Source of the DNA: Nymphaea colorata
Lineage: Eukaryota > Streptophyta > Magnoliopsida > Nymphaeales > Nymphaeaceae
DNA: 64,000 nt
NCBI RefSeq assembly: GCF_008831285.2
Contig: NC_045140.1
Span: forward strand, 19,528,370-19,592,369
Direction: 5' to 3'
This document shows positions 1-14,200 of the stretch, one piece after another. The position numbers and the translations under genes were made by a program. Below the pieces are notes generated by a model. That model saw only the letters and a list, made by a program, of their open reading frames with translations. It was not told the DNA's origin and ran no database searches. Every line of letters starts with the position of its first letter. The first letter of the stretch is position 1.

Positions 1-3000
1 TAATGGGATACCAACTCCATCACACTAGCAAGCACCTCAGACTTGTACTCCAAGCTTCCCCTTAGGAAAGGGTCCATGAAAGCAACCCTTCTGAAGCAGA
101 AGCTTTAACTTGATTCAATTGGTTTTTCCTTCCCTTGGATAGGACTTGGATGGATTCCATCCACTACTCCTTCCCTCTGTTGAGCCATTGGAGGGGGGAA
201 ATGGAGTGAAGTCATTGTCCTTCTGCTTTGGAGCAGAGTAACCAAGGAAGCGAGAGTGAGAAGAGATTCAGGAAGCAGAAGCAGAAAGAGAGGCCCTTCA
301 CAATTTTCGTAAGTAGGAAGCAGGAACAAACTAGAAATTAACAAGGAACCAAGCTGGAAATGCATAATAAAGCAAACCACAGGTGAAGAAAAAATCTGAC
401 CAGAAGCAAATTGGAATAAAGAAGGAAATTAATTTAGTAGAAAGAAGAAGCAACCAGGAGGAAAAAAACATGATCTTTCTTACCAATAAGAAATTATAAC
501 TCATGATTAAGAAACTAAAGGGCCTGTAATATGATAGTATAATGCACACAATCAATTAACAAGACATATTTCTTACAAGCATCCATAGGTTGACCGAAGA
601 GTTGTGCTTACCATCAACTAATAAGCAACATCACATATCATAGAATAAGCCACATTTACACATCTTCTTAATTTCCTCCCATCAAATAAAGTTTAGAGAT
701 CTTTAAAGTTGAAGGGCCTTCTTTGCCCTTATTGCCTTGATACCATCGTTTTTTTTCATAGAATTAACTTTTAGGTTTGGGTGAACATGAAATTTCAATT
801 TTTTTTAGAAAAACAGTAGTGGGATATGCAGGAATAGAGATTCCCTATTATAAGAATTTTCATTCCTAGAAATTGGAAGCACATCATACGAGAATTCTAA
901 AAAATAAGCTGGCTTTCATTGGAAAAGAGATCTCACTCTCCCCTGAACGGAACCTTCCATTTAAATGGGAAGAGCTCCTACGAAAAAAATGTGCTTACTT
1001 TTTCCTAATCTTGCTTCCCAGACAGTGCAGAAGCACCTAGATTCCCACTTGTGCTTCCTAGGGCCATAGGCATTTCTAGTAACTTTTGCTTTGGAGTAGA
1101 GTCAACTTCGAGTAGAGTCACCTTCCACAATAAGCAAAGAGTTAGTTCCACCATTTTAATGTTCTAGTAGCTCATTCGATCAGGCAGCTAGATCCATCCA
1201 ACTTACATCATAACAATCTTCTCAATCCCAAAAACACAACCTTCCATCCTGATTTGTCCTCCTTTATCCCCTTCATCTTTCCCTTCTTCCTCTTTGCCTG
1301 TCCAGGACAAGGCTGCGCAACCTACCTACATGAAGAGAAGTAGAAGGCAAATTGCCAACTGTAGCCAGGAAGGCGTTCAAGGAAGAGTTGAATTTGATCA
1401 CAACAAGGACCTTGTCGAAGGCTTTCTCGAAGGAAAGTAAGGAAACTGGTTCTGAATCCAACCACAACAAGAAGGAAAATATAGAGACTGGCTTTGAGAA
1501 TGAAAAATGTTCTGATGCCTTGAATCAGCTGGCTAGGATCAGCAAAAGATGTTGAACCAGCAGATCTTCAAGCAAGAGCCCACTGCCCTGATGATCATAG
1601 CAAAGGAGTAATCCAAAGAGATATCATATTGAAGAACTACACAGACCCTCAAATTTTGGTGGAACAACATTACAGACAAAGTTGCAGCAACAAATTAGTA
1701 GACTATATCGAAGATGAGACAATACTCAATTCAATCATCTTGCTATTACCAGCACAGTGGAAGGCTTTTCACTTTTCAGATGCCGGATAGGGACAAGTAA
1801 GATTACAAACATGGAAGTCTATTAGGCCCACCAGTTAACACATGTTTCCAACTTCCAACGATTCGGTTAAAACAAATGATAGGAGCATAGATCAAGTACT
1901 TATTAATTCCCAATCCAAGAAGCAGTAAGTTTCTCATTCTCAATCGATCTAAAATCTAAATCCTTACTGAAGTTCATCACAATAAAACCATAAACCCATA
2001 TCATGATAAGCTGGAGATATCATTTTAGACACAAATTGTAAACTTGCAATGATACAGCTTTGCTGACAGTGGGTGCCCTCTAATTTTTAAAAATAATGTT
2101 CCCTGTTATATGGCATTAATTGAAAAACCACAACTTTATTTTATTTTTCTTTGTTTGCTTACATCTCCGTTTCACTATTTTTGTACATAGTTGTCTTTCT
2201 GTATATGATTTGTAAAACATACATGAGGGACTAAAAGAATACAATGGAAATAATTCAACATGTGCATCCTTGATAGTCCTATGCTATGATATGTCATTCG
2301 TGAACCCCATTTCTAGTGATGTAGTAATTGTCTCAACTCTCAACTTCAATGTTCAAGATTTTGCTGGAAAACCATCTTCTATCTCTTTTGGGATTTCCTT
2401 AACGTATGCCTTCCTCTTGCACAACATCTAGGCTTTCCAGTCATTCATTTCAAGCCCATTGGCCACTGAATTTTCAAGAACAGGCAAGAGAAGTTTAGCT
2501 AAGGAAGTACGCTAGCAACCTGCTGAAAAGATATGTAGTTTCTTCTCCACATGAACAAAACGAATGTTGAGTCAGCAAGTAGGAACTATTGGAGTGCTCA
2601 CATAATTTTACAAATTGTGAAAAACTAGAAAAGTAAATTATAAAGTCATACAACCTGCCACAAAAGATACATAGTTTCTTCTCCATATAATTAATATGCT
2701 GAGTCAACGAGCACAAACTATTCAAGTCTTCCCACAAAATGCCGTAAACTGGAAACATAAACAATAAAATCATGTCAACCTAGCACCTTATAGATAGATG
2801 CATGAAACTTTCTCCACTTTATTTTAGAACAAAATTGAATATTTCAACATGCGCTCTCCGAGAAATTACAAATCACACAAGACTTCACAACTTTGCAATA
2901 AAGCAGGCACTTCAGATTTTTTTTCTTGGTTCCCCATTGACTAAGGGCTATGTACATTAAATTTCTCCATGTATTTTCAACTTCATACAATTTGTATGCC

Positions 3001-4185
3001 ATAGACAGCAAGAAAAGTTGCACCTAATCCAACTTTGCTCATTTTGCCAGCATCACATGAAACACCTTGTTATTTAACCTCTTCTGTTTCTGATCTAGTA
3101 GTTCATTAAGCATCTTTGCTCGACTGAGCTCCCAAGTTATCTCTGATATGCAATCAGCGTTCTATTAGTTCCTGGAGCGTATCAGTAGTTGAACAAGCCC
3201 TTATTGCACAGGCTAGTAGCTAAGAAGCTCTTGAAGTGTCCTTAAAAACTCTTAACGCCTATTACCCCTGCATGCACTTAAACTGAATTCAGAAGACCTG
3301 TTATTAGTGAAAAGATATTGTAGGACCGCCTAGTATTTCAACAACTTCAACAAACGAGAAGAAGTAACCGCCTAAGAACAAAGAAGCGGAAGGGGAAAAG
3401 ACGCCAAGCTATCCTGTTCCAAAGCACACAATGTATTCAATTTCAATCATTGCCAGAAAAAGCAGTCAAATAAAAGTGTAAAAAGGTGCGAATCGACATA
3501 TGTAAGCAATCACACGCCAGCCATTCATGTTTCATTCTAGGGAAATTTCCCAGTTCCCAGGAAAAAAGGTACGTCCTTCAATTTTCCCACAGTTACAGAA
3601 ACCCATACAGAATTCAGTTCAGTTCATACTTGAGGTCGTTCAGATTGCATGAGAATTCCTACCCCATTAGAAATTACCTATTCTCGTTCCTGATTTCCGG
3701 ATACCCACATAAGCAAACAGCGGCAAACGAGAAAAAACAAGGCAAAGTCATTAAAATTACCAAGTCTGGCATAAGACAAACGCATTTTCAGCTAATTTCC
3801 CAGCACCCGCTTGTTTTAGAGAAAATGTTCGTTCCTTTTGTTCAGAATTTTCCTTTTCTTTTTTGTCATTTCCATGGTCATGCATGATTTCTAATGGATA
3901 TTCATTCATGTTCTTCCCTCCATCCTCAAAGAGAGTAGCAACATGATCTACAAATGGAGAGAGAGAGAGAGAGAGAGTACCTCCGCCATTGAAGAAACTA
4001 GTTTTTTTATTGAGTACAACGGAAGAGAGATGAACCCTCTTTCTTCTAGAGAGGACTATCCCATTGGTTACGGTGGGCTGGAGCAGCTTGAGCGAAGAAG
4101 CGTGAACTGACGATGACGATGTTGGTGATGGTGTCGATGGTCTCAAACTCAGACATCGGACGTTAACCAACGATGAGGAACCCAT
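1..4185 (-). CDS. Partial gene: unidentified, probably plastid-targeted protein (5' part only)
   Basis: I do not recognise this protein. Exon 1 (3981-4185) starts at ATG 4185 and encodes about 68 residues rich in Ser, Thr, Arg and Lys and poor in acidic residues (begins MGSSSLVNVRCLSLRPSTPS), as expected for a chloroplast transit peptide. It ends in phase 1 at a GGAG|gtactc donor followed by a CT microsatellite. Exon 2 (3066-3142) fits that phase exactly and reads EITWELSRAKMLNELLDQ then KQKRLNNK before gtgttt. A third candidate, 1-90, follows a ttctgcttcag acceptor and reads MDPFLRGSLEYKSEVLASV in its only open frame. That frame needs a preceding phase-2 junction, so at least one exon between 90 and 3066 is missing from this model; a coding-like stretch near 2357-2428 did not give convincing splice sites. 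The gene continues beyond the left edge. Exon 1 is fairly secure, exon 2 likely, exon 1-90 tentative. Confidence 0.5.
100..3060. other. Intronic/uncertain AT-rich stretch, no clear gene
   Basis: No convincing exon was found. A stretch at about 300-480 (purine-rich, full of GAAGCA) resembles 26150-26290 in another gene's intron, and about 880-1030 resembles 26400-26530, suggesting two copies of one dispersed repeat. At 2518-2590 and 2650-2735 a roughly 80-base segment recurs in diverged direct orientation. Short open frames at 1273-1555 on both strands have no recognisable domain. Confidence 0.35.
3958..3979. repeat. (GA)n microsatellite next to a splice donor
   Basis: About 11 GA units lie directly after the proposed exon 1 donor of the left-edge gene; read on the minus strand they form a CT tract at the 5' end of the intron. 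Confidence 0.85.
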
Positions 4186-4250
4186 GAAGATGTCTCCCCC
4201 AACAAAGCAAGAAACTTCAAGGGGGTATTGAAGACCCAAAGCGGACAAGG

Positions 4251-6592
4251 CTTTTCTCCTTTCTTAATTTCCCTCCAGAAGTCCAAGAGGAGAGGGAATC
4301 GTGCTGTTGCCGCTCTCGGCTCTTTCGTTTGTGGATGAAGGGAAGAGAGGAAGACGGTGCCTTGATTGAGGTGGACGATTTTTCCTTTTCTCTTTTCTAT
4401 TTTTGATTTTCAAGTTTGCTTTTTTTATATTTTCATTGGCCCGAAGGATGCAGACTCAGTTATCAATTTGAGATGGAGACCACCACGGAATCTGATGACC
4501 GCTCAGTGTTGGGGACGTGGCGATTTGATTGGGGTCCGTTTGCTCATATAGCTCGCTGAGCAGCCAGATTCATATGAAGTTCTTTTTTACATCAAGGGTT
4601 CTTACCGAAAGCGCACATTATGATTTGAAGATAATAAAAGAATGTGTCTAACGGTCGATATTATTAATTTATTATCATTGCCTGTCAAATTCAAAATGAT
4701 CTGTAAAATTTTTTCTATCCACATTAAGCCAGTGACAGGTTAACATTGACCCTCCAAAAAGTTACTTGAAAATTATACTTAATTGTTAATATATGTACGT
4801 TGCTCTTCATAATTTTACTTGATGAAAAGAAATATTATTTTAAAAAATTAACTAATTTCCATATAATTAACCTTGTATTAATCTTATTAGGCATAGTCAA
4901 GTCATGGGCATCAAGAAGATTTACAACATTCTTTCCGCCAAATTATTTTTAATAACATTTCACCCTTTGGAATGTTACTGAATTATATTTACCTTTGCTG
5001 ATACACATGGTTTCTCTCCGATACTCTTCTCGCTTTGATGAAGAAAAAAACATTGTTTAAAAAAATCAACTGATGTACATAGAGTTAATCGTGCATTCGT
5101 ATTACCGTGCGTAATTGAATCAGTCAATGCAGATTGATAAGCTTGAAAATTTTCTCTACTGAAGATACTGCAATCTTTTATCGCATTAGCTTCAACTTAA
5201 ATTATAGTAACTTCACGTAACAGTGTCTTAACCATATTAAGCAGTCTACTGTCGTGAATCCATTAAACGTTGTTTTGAAAACTCCCTTTGTCTGAGAAAG
5301 AGAACCGGTTGTTGCCGCAAGACAGGATCCGTCAAAACCTCTTATCAACAAATCTCCTGCACCTCGGGAGAAATTTACTCGGCTGGAACCAATGCCACTT
5401 TAAGCATATGTTGTACTTAAATTTGCAAACTCTAGACATTTTTCGATCGTCATCACATATATAGCTGATACGGGATTAATTGTCTGATCTTACCAACTCA
5501 GGATAGAAAGGAGAGGTGCGAGCCCATGTATTCCGACCGCGAAGAATGGGTTATGCATAAACCTACCCAAAATTATAGATGAGATATCAATAACTAAGGT
5601 GTTGACAAACAAAAGATTTTGAGATTTTGGGTGAACAACGAGAATTTTTCATCATTGAAATTCTAAATGAGCAAAATAAATATTTTATAAAGAGAGCCAA
5701 AGCTCTCCACTTAGTCCCTAAGACATGCTTTTGATACCTCTAAGTGCCTACCATGCTTGAACTTGTGTGTCAATGCATGCCAACCTTACCATGCTTCAAT
5801 TTGTGTGTCAACGCCCTTCTTTTACAACACAAGTGGTTGACGTCCAAAATTCAAATACAAAACTAACCAACCGACGCGCCAGACTCTTCAGAGACAACAG
5901 AGTCTGAGATTCACTTGAGAGATTATTAAAATGGAAGACATCCACTACTCAATCAAATTTAATATGAAGCCCCATGATGTGATTGTACAGAAACAAGGGT
6001 CACAACACTAACCTGGATCATTTTGGTGATCGTGCAACTGACCCACTCATGGGAGAAAAAGGCATTTGGAAAATAGCTGAAACAGTAAACCGTCAAATTA
6101 AAAGATTCAGTAATAGCTGAGAGCCCTCTCATTTAGACATGATTTTGCAATTTTCACAAAACAAAATGCAAATAACATTTATTTATTTCCTTTATGAACA
6201 GAATTAATTGCCAATTTCTAAACAGCACAGTCAACGAGTCATCAATTTTATCAATCGTTTTAGCATCTACTGCGCATAATGCTTTCATAATTTTATATAT
6301 TTCTAAGAAATGGGCTTCCCTTGTGTTAAGGGAAGTGCAGAGTTGCCCTATGGCGGGAACCGAGCTTCCCGCCTTGGTGAAATCTTCGGGCAACTATTCA
6401 ATGCAAAATGGCATCCAAACGAATCGAGACGCCTATCTTACAATACACGGGCAGAGATACATGAAACACGAGACATGCACATGCATGTGAATGGTCCCAG
6501 TGCACAAAAACCACATCAAAGAGGGAGAAAGATATAAATAATAAACAAAATTGATTTAAAACCATTAGAAAATAAACAGGTGAAGAGCCGAT
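4251..6592. other. Intergenic region between two minus-strand genes
   Basis: About 2.3 kb, AT-rich, with no supported gene. It holds the upstream region of the left-edge gene (about 4186-4600) and the downstream region of the MRD1-type gene. The short open frames at 6154-6537 lie just past the MRD1 stop codon, overlap on both strands and resemble no family I know. Confidence 0.5.
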
Positions 6593-8187
6593 TCAAGTTA
6601 AGATTTTCTGGAACTTGACATTAGCTTCATCAACAGATAAATGTTTCCGCTTCTTGGAAGGCTTCTCAACCCCATCTTGACCATCACCAAACTGAGCAGC
6701 GGTACGAGCTCGCAATTCTTCCAGAGTCTCACCTTCCTTTGCTCGTTCTAACACCTGAGAACATAAAGCAAAGTCAGCCTCTTTAAGGTAACACTAAAAT
6801 ACTTGAACGATTTTATAATGCATGTAATAAGAGAAATCATTCTTACAAACTCGTGAAAATCAACCCAGATCGGCCTATCAAATCAAATTGGTGGAAAATG
6901 GATTTGATTTGTTGGCCAAATAACTTATGTGTCGTACACTGCTCATTTTTTGTTTTTCAAAATGTTTAAGCTTTTATTTTTTCCAAATATTATTATTTTG
7001 CCAATTCACAACCAGCTGAATCAGCAGCCTTTCAATTTCTGATTTTTAAAACACTAGTCTTACAATTATACAGTTTTCTCAGGACATACTAGCTTTGGAA
7101 ATAACACGATATAGGCCACATCAGTCACACGGATGGTTCAATCAATACCAAACTATAAACTGTAGAAACACAGGTGGCCAATCACTTCTGATGCATACAC
7201 ATACATGAACTTCATGATTTCGCTGCTAACCAGACAATTTCACGTCATTGGTACGAATCATCTAAGAAAGAGTGACTAGATTGAAACTTTTGACTTTATT
7301 CACATGCATTTTCTAGTTACTTGAAATTGTCATTTTGCTTATCTTTAGTCATAACTATTAGAAAAATAAAATATTTCATAAAAATGAGCTGCAAAATATA
7401 TTTTAACACGCTGTGTTATTTCTGGTCTTAGGTATTGCGTAACATCTACAGTTTGATGCAAACTTAATCAACTGCAACATTCAGAGGGATAGATGACACT
7501 AACACTATCCAAGGCTACTATTTCGAGAAGTTGAAAAGTCTCTGCAAGTACAAGATATCGGCACAAGCACTACATGGAGGAGTAACGAGTCAAGTGCAAG
7601 TGCAAGCAGACATTATTGTGTTTGATAATCCAAATCTTACCAGATGACGACCATACAAATGGGAGCTTGAGAGTGCATCAAACGCAGATTGAGCCTCCTG
7701 TTTTGTCACGTACTCAACAAATGCAAAGCCTCTGTGTTTCCCATCAAACTTCTTTGGCAATCGCAAATGTTTTATCTGACAAAGCTTTAATATTAGTAAA
7801 GCATGCACATTAAAAGTAGCAAACATTTAAAAAGGTGACATTTCCAAGGAAAGGTCAAACCGAGGTTGAAACGGTCCATTCTTGGACTCGGTCAAATTTG
7901 GTCCAGTCCAAGACCGTCCAAAATTTGGTTGTCATTTTTTTTTTTAGTCCACCTTAAATAAGAACGGCAATCCTTCAAACCCTTGACAGAAATTGAACGC
8001 CTGTAGGTCTCCAGCACCTACCTGAAAACCAAGCTACCTCCGGCAACGAGGTCTCCTCTCCGATGAAGCGGCAATAACGCATAAAAATTACAAATTTATA
8101 TAGTGTTATGAATCTACACTGTTTGTTTAAAATCTTAATTTTTGATTTATACTATATGTATATGTATACATATATATATATGTATGG

Positions 8188-8242
<55 letters not shown>

Positions 8243-11200
8243 GTGTCAATGCCTAAGATTTTTTAAAATGCTCTGTACCCATACCTATGTGACATAGGCC
8301 TCAAGCATCAGAGATATTTCTAATGAGAAAGGTCAAGAGATTGGAGGCTTCTGTACAGAGAATCACAGATTAGCCAAGATATCTCCAAGAAGAAAAAAAG
8401 AATTCAGTACCTAAGCAGTCAGATAGAAACTGTGTTTTTTTTTTATTTCCCTAAAAGAGAGGCAAATTTTTGTTGATACGATGATCATATCTTGTAAGGA
8501 TTTATAAATCAACGATATGAACTCTTTGGCTTATAAGATCTTACCTCTAAACACTTCCAAGGGTTTCAAACATGGAGATCACATTCATACGGTCATTTCA
8601 CTAAAAACATACCCAACTAACAGATCTAGCCAAGAATCCTTGGAGCACAAAATAACGCTTACACATGTATATGTGTGCATGCATGCACATGTTCAAGTTG
8701 CGTCCATTGGCAGAGCTAGAAAATTAAAACAGGCAGGGGGACAAATATTATTACAATAAAAATTATAATTAGGGCAACAGATATGTTTGTCATACAATTG
8801 TTGTTAACTAGAAATTGTTTGTTCACGCCCTTTTCTCTTAAATTATCAAGAGAAAGGAGGCAGCAAATTCTTCCTCTTCAACCTTTTGAAGAAAAGAACC
8901 CAGAGATTCCTTTCTCGCTTCTCAACCTTACACGAGTGTCAGTAGAAGGAAAGAACAGGAAGGCACTCCAAAGAAAGGGCAGATTAAAATATCAGTAAAA
9001 CTTGCCAATGTAACAATTGTTTGGGATCACTTTTCTTCTTTGCAATTTGAGTTTTCCCTGTGACTATTTTCATCATTAAGATCTCCAAGATTGACACAAA
9101 GCTAGCTGCAACAGATAGAATCGTAGCTATTGGAACCAGCTCGATATGCAGCCTTCTTCCTCTCTTCACGTAAATGAGGTAGTGGGGTTTATTCCCCTTT
9201 TTTAGCATGCTCTTTTAAATATTTTTTAATGAAAATTGGTGTATGCATATGTGCCTCAACACTGTATTGTAGTGGTCTTTGAGCTTTCTGAATACCATCT
9301 TTTCAGTCTTCTTAATCCTGTATAGTTGTGATCAACCTATTCCTAGAGCATTATGAACTATGAAATTATGTGCATTTAAATAATTATCCAACAAAGGTTT
9401 AACACTGGCAATAGTGAACTCTACAAACTAGGGCCAGACAACAGGCTGGGTGAACCATCAATGAAACCATGGTGGATGAAGATAAGGCTGAGATTTTTGG
9501 CCTATTGGTAGCCCATGCTTCTGCTGTGGCAACACGGCCTGGGCCATGGATTGACAAGGGTTGGCTATGTTTGGCCCATGCATGTGAGAACATAAATAAA
9601 TAGGTCCTCATAATGTGTTGTAGCTAGTATTCTCGGTAAGTCTCTCCCCAGAATAACTTACGATGTTTTTTGTCGATTTATTTAAAATTTTAAACCATTA
9701 CACATGCTTATGAAGTATAATTTATTAGAATATGCAATCAGAACTTGTTGTACATATTCAAGGACCTTGATAGTCTAACCTAACCCAAGTAGGCCCATGG
9801 GCCTAGCAGATGGAACATGGGTAACCCATCTGGTAATATGCCTACCTGAATTAATCTGTTGGCCAGCCTAGCCCAGTCAGAAACCCTTGGCTAGCCAACT
9901 TAAAAGGCCAAGCAAAACAAATGGACCATTTTGTAGAGCTTCCAAAACGGACACTAGATCCTAGCTGGATAAGCAGGCCTTTGAGCGGTTTCCAAGATAT
10001 AACTTCATATACATTTGCAGTTGCACAGATAATATGTTTTGGGAAAATAAAAAACACAGCAATGAATATTACCTGTCCAAATGGACTAAATAATTGCTTC
10101 AAATCCTTTTTTGTTGCCTCAAAGGCAATATTTCTCACAATTAATTTTGTTGAGCTCTTCTCCTTGTCTAATTTTGACGATGAAGTTCCATCACCTGGAC
10201 CTTTTTTGACATGACAAAGTTCCAATTTTAACGCATGCCCTTCTAAAATAGTTCCCTGAAACAGAAGAAACTGAATTTTTCAACAGGAGAAAAAGTATGT
10301 AAGCAAAAATTTAAAAAAAAAAAATTATTAGGGAATCAGATTGGAAAACTTAACAAGTTTCATTCTTTAGCACAATCTGTGGATTTAGGAGAAAAACATG
10401 TTCAAAGCAAGAAAAATTTATATGATATTTTGTGATTCCATAACAAAAATATTCTGTAGAGAAAAAAGTAAAGACTGAACAGGTTGTGTTTTCACATGCT
10501 TTTTGTAAGATTTGGATGTCAAAAATTTCCAACTAGACGTGTGTTTTTCCATCTTCCTGTTCACATGGAACCACAGAAAATCATAGTTGTGTCAATTGTC
10601 AGAAACCGCTTTGATCCAAGTAGAAGAAAGCTTATGCAGACAAAAGTAAGACATTATACAGACTCCAGAGGGAGAAGTAAACTACCTGCAAATCAGTGCA
10701 TGCTGTCTTTGCTGTATCCAACGAGTCAAACTCCAAGAAACCGAATCCCCGTGAGAGGTTCTTTCCATTTTTTATGTGTCGCTTTATCTTTAAAAAGCAG
10801 AACAAAAGTCTATGTTAAGGTTGGAAAGATTAAAAAAAAAAAAGGTTGCTATAAACCATCATCTTTGTTTACCTTAGCACTTAAGATATTACCACTCTTC
10901 AGGTTGTCAGAGAAGTGCTTCCTAAGAGATTCCTCGGCAGTTGAAAAATTGAGGTTCTTCACAAATACTGAACGAGACTGCAGTTATGAGAAAAGATGTC
11001 AATCCCATGGGTATGTACTATAAAAAAAGTGATATCAATGTGTCATTCAGCATGCTAGCACTGTGAAATTTCTTTCGCAGGTATGATCACATAGATCAAC
11101 CTATATTTCAAAAAAATGTAAGATTCAGAAAAATCACAATTTTTCAATGAGTCAGGATCCTTAAGGACTTAAAGTTCAGCGGCCCTAGTTTTTTGGTCTT

Positions 11201-14200
11201 ATCAATCAAATCTACATTAAAAATAATCAGATTTTTTTATTCCATACATCTTTGGACATGTAAAATATGGATGCATGCCTAGATTCATGACCTAAGTAAA
11301 AACAAGAACTCAGATGTAGGTCATTCAAGTCCTTAAGAGGACATTTGTCGCATAGCCAGCAGAAGGACACAAATGTCGGACTCACTCGCATGCATCCTGC
11401 AGAATGAACGCTCCCCAGTTTTGTGCAGCCCTGGAGCTGTGTTCAGAACAGGAAGTCCTCTTCCTGGCATATAGTAGGCTCTCAAGCTTAGCTTATTACC
11501 TAGGTTAGATGTTTTTAGGCAGTCTATTATCTTAAAACACCTAGAACATCGCCTAGGACACCCAGGCACTCAATAGCCTAGGTTTTTTTCATTGACAACA
11601 TAAATTTTTGTTCTTTTTTCCTTTCTTATTCGTTTTATTTTCTGCTTTTCAAACAGATTTTTTTTCTTATTCTGTTTTTGCACAATTTTTTCACTTCTTT
11701 ATAAAAAGTATATCTGTGCAGATGTGCAGTTATAGCAACAACTATAATGCATAGATGATCAAATTTTCAATATTTTATGTTATTATTAATTTTTCAATTA
11801 TCACATATATATTATTTTTTATCCTTTTTCTATCCATTGCCACAAATATGGTTGTTGGGTTCTTAACGGAAAAATTTTTCTTGGGTATTTTTCGGCAAAG
11901 TTATTTTCATGGGAAAAACATGAAAAACTTTTTTAAATGAAAATTTTCAAAAAAATGGTAAAAAAATGAAATAAATCAGAACCTAACAAGAAAACATACA
12001 TATAACTAGATAAAAGTGATAAGAAGAATGTTTAATGATGATAAAAATGATGAAAAATCATTCAGTTTAAGTTTAACTTTGAATTCATGATGATATTAAC
12101 GTTAAAAAAAAGAGAGAGATAAAAGTGAAAAAATCAACAAAATTTTACAAAAAATGTGAAAAAAATATTTTCTCACATTTATTACAAACTATCTCGATTT
12201 TTCACTTTTTTTATTTTCTTATTTTTCTCGTTAATAATATCACAATATCTGTGACACTCTTTACATCAATAAAACTATCATAAAATAACAATTTTATGGT
12301 AAGTAATGTTAACGTGAAGTATGATTATATTGAGGATTATATTAGTGATATTTCAGCTGAAAACTAGTTACAGTGGAGATGCCTGGTGACAGATAAAGTG
12401 TAGACCTTGTGGCTGAAATCTAACATGTGCTACTTTCAGAATCAGGCTTCATATGCATACCATGCGATCAACAATGAATTCCAGAAACCAACCACTAGCT
12501 ATTCTGAAGGCACTTAATTCCCTCTTTGGAATTGTTGTTGATTAGCAAGAAGAAAGCTAAAGATTTTTACCCGTCTTGTCAAAAAGGTCATGAAAATGGA
12601 GAATAGCAAACCTCAAGCCTATCGGGATCAATGTCCTCCGCCAGTTCTATAAAATTCTGTTCTAGCACCAATCTTTTGTCTTTTTCACCAGTTGCATTGT
12701 CATCCTGCCCAGCATCTGCTTCATGGTTTGAGCATAAAATATTGTCGGGTGCCCATTCCAAGTATAATGGAGCATCTCTGCAGTTATGACCCCCCTTAAT
12801 AGCTTCTAAAGAGAACGACACAGTATAGAAATATAGTAATGCCACAAACATCAACAACAAGAATTATGCTAGCTAATCACTATTTTGAATCTGAAAATCC
12901 TAAATGGATGAAATGGAAAACAATTGAAATCAGGAAAAAAGAATAAATACCTATAGCGCCTATATGCTAGGCCCTTGAAAGCAGCCCGAGCTTCAGCTGA
13001 TTCAAGAAAATTCACCTGGGAAAAAACATGAGGAAGGAACTTTTAAATGCTAACAAAAGCTAGCAGTCTCAAGCGAGTCATAAGATGACAAGAACCATAA
13101 AGACATCTCCTCGATGGAATGTCACCAAGAAAGTGACACCCATGCAAGTCAGTAAGATCAACCTTCTATATACATCTCACTTGAAAGTTTTTTCAAAATT
13201 AAAAAAAGACACTTCATTACCCTTGAAGTAAAACGAAGGAAACCAAGGAAATAAATGAACACATTAATGCAAAAAAAAAAAAAACAATTAGAACTTCAAA
13301 TTATATTCTAGTCAAAGCCCCTACATGGCGCATAAGCCCCAAAACTCATTTTCCCTAGTCAGTATTGGGAAAGAAATAGAAAGAGGAAGATGAATCAAAA
13401 CATAATGCTAAAATTAATCAAGACACAGTTGTACACTTGTACTTGTAAAATACAGCCACCATAATTGTTCTTAGGAACCTCTCAACAAGGCTCCTATTGA
13501 AGCTCTTTTAAAAATGAGGCTTTTCATTGGAAAATTTGCTCTTACAATTCTATAAATATCGATAATAATAATAATAATAACAGCAACAACATATGGTAGT
13601 AATAGTAAACAATAAGAAGTAAAAGTTTTTACTATTTTCTTGCAAGAAAATAATAGAAAGCTCTATTAAACAAATACAAAAACTATTATGCTTACAAATA
13701 TTTTTAAAAATTCTTTAAATTTTTTATATCTCCACAATATCATCACATTTCACATTATTTGTTCCAGCACATTGAAATATTATGGGCCAGAGCGTGACAA
13801 GCACACATGTTTTTCCACTTACACTATTCTGTAAGTTTTTTAAGGTTTCCAGTATGCACTATGCTATTAAGCACACTTTTTTTGCAATCTGTTGTGTGTT
13901 TTTGACAATATTAGTCATAATATATATATATATATATATATTGTTGTATGTATGAAATGAGATAGCATGTACATGGAAAAGAGCCTTCTCTAATATATAT
14001 GCACACATACCTATATATGTATAAGAAAAAATAAAGAACATTTCGACTTACAGCAACGTGCAATAAACCTATTGCATAATAGTACCCGAGAAAAGAAAAC
14101 ACCGGCCAGACCCAAATATGTAACATAACAGTTAACACAGAAAAATGCGCTCCTTTGTAAATATATTTTGGTAAAAAGGCAAAAAAAAAAAAACCAACAA

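Noticed and set aside
1273-1790. Possible copia gag-like residues (LVDYIEDETILNSII) on the plus strand
   Set aside because: The similarity is too short and interrupted, with no PBS, LTR or second motif.
2357-2428. Coding-like minus-strand stretch (KAYVKEIPKEIEDGFPAKS), a possible missing exon of the left-edge gene
   Set aside because: Its splice sites do not give the phase needed to join exon 2 to exon 1-90, and it ends at a stop without a good donor.
6154-6537. Short open frames just downstream of the MRD1 stop codon
   Set aside because: They overlap on both strands, have no domain and lie in the probable 3' region of the MRD1-type gene.
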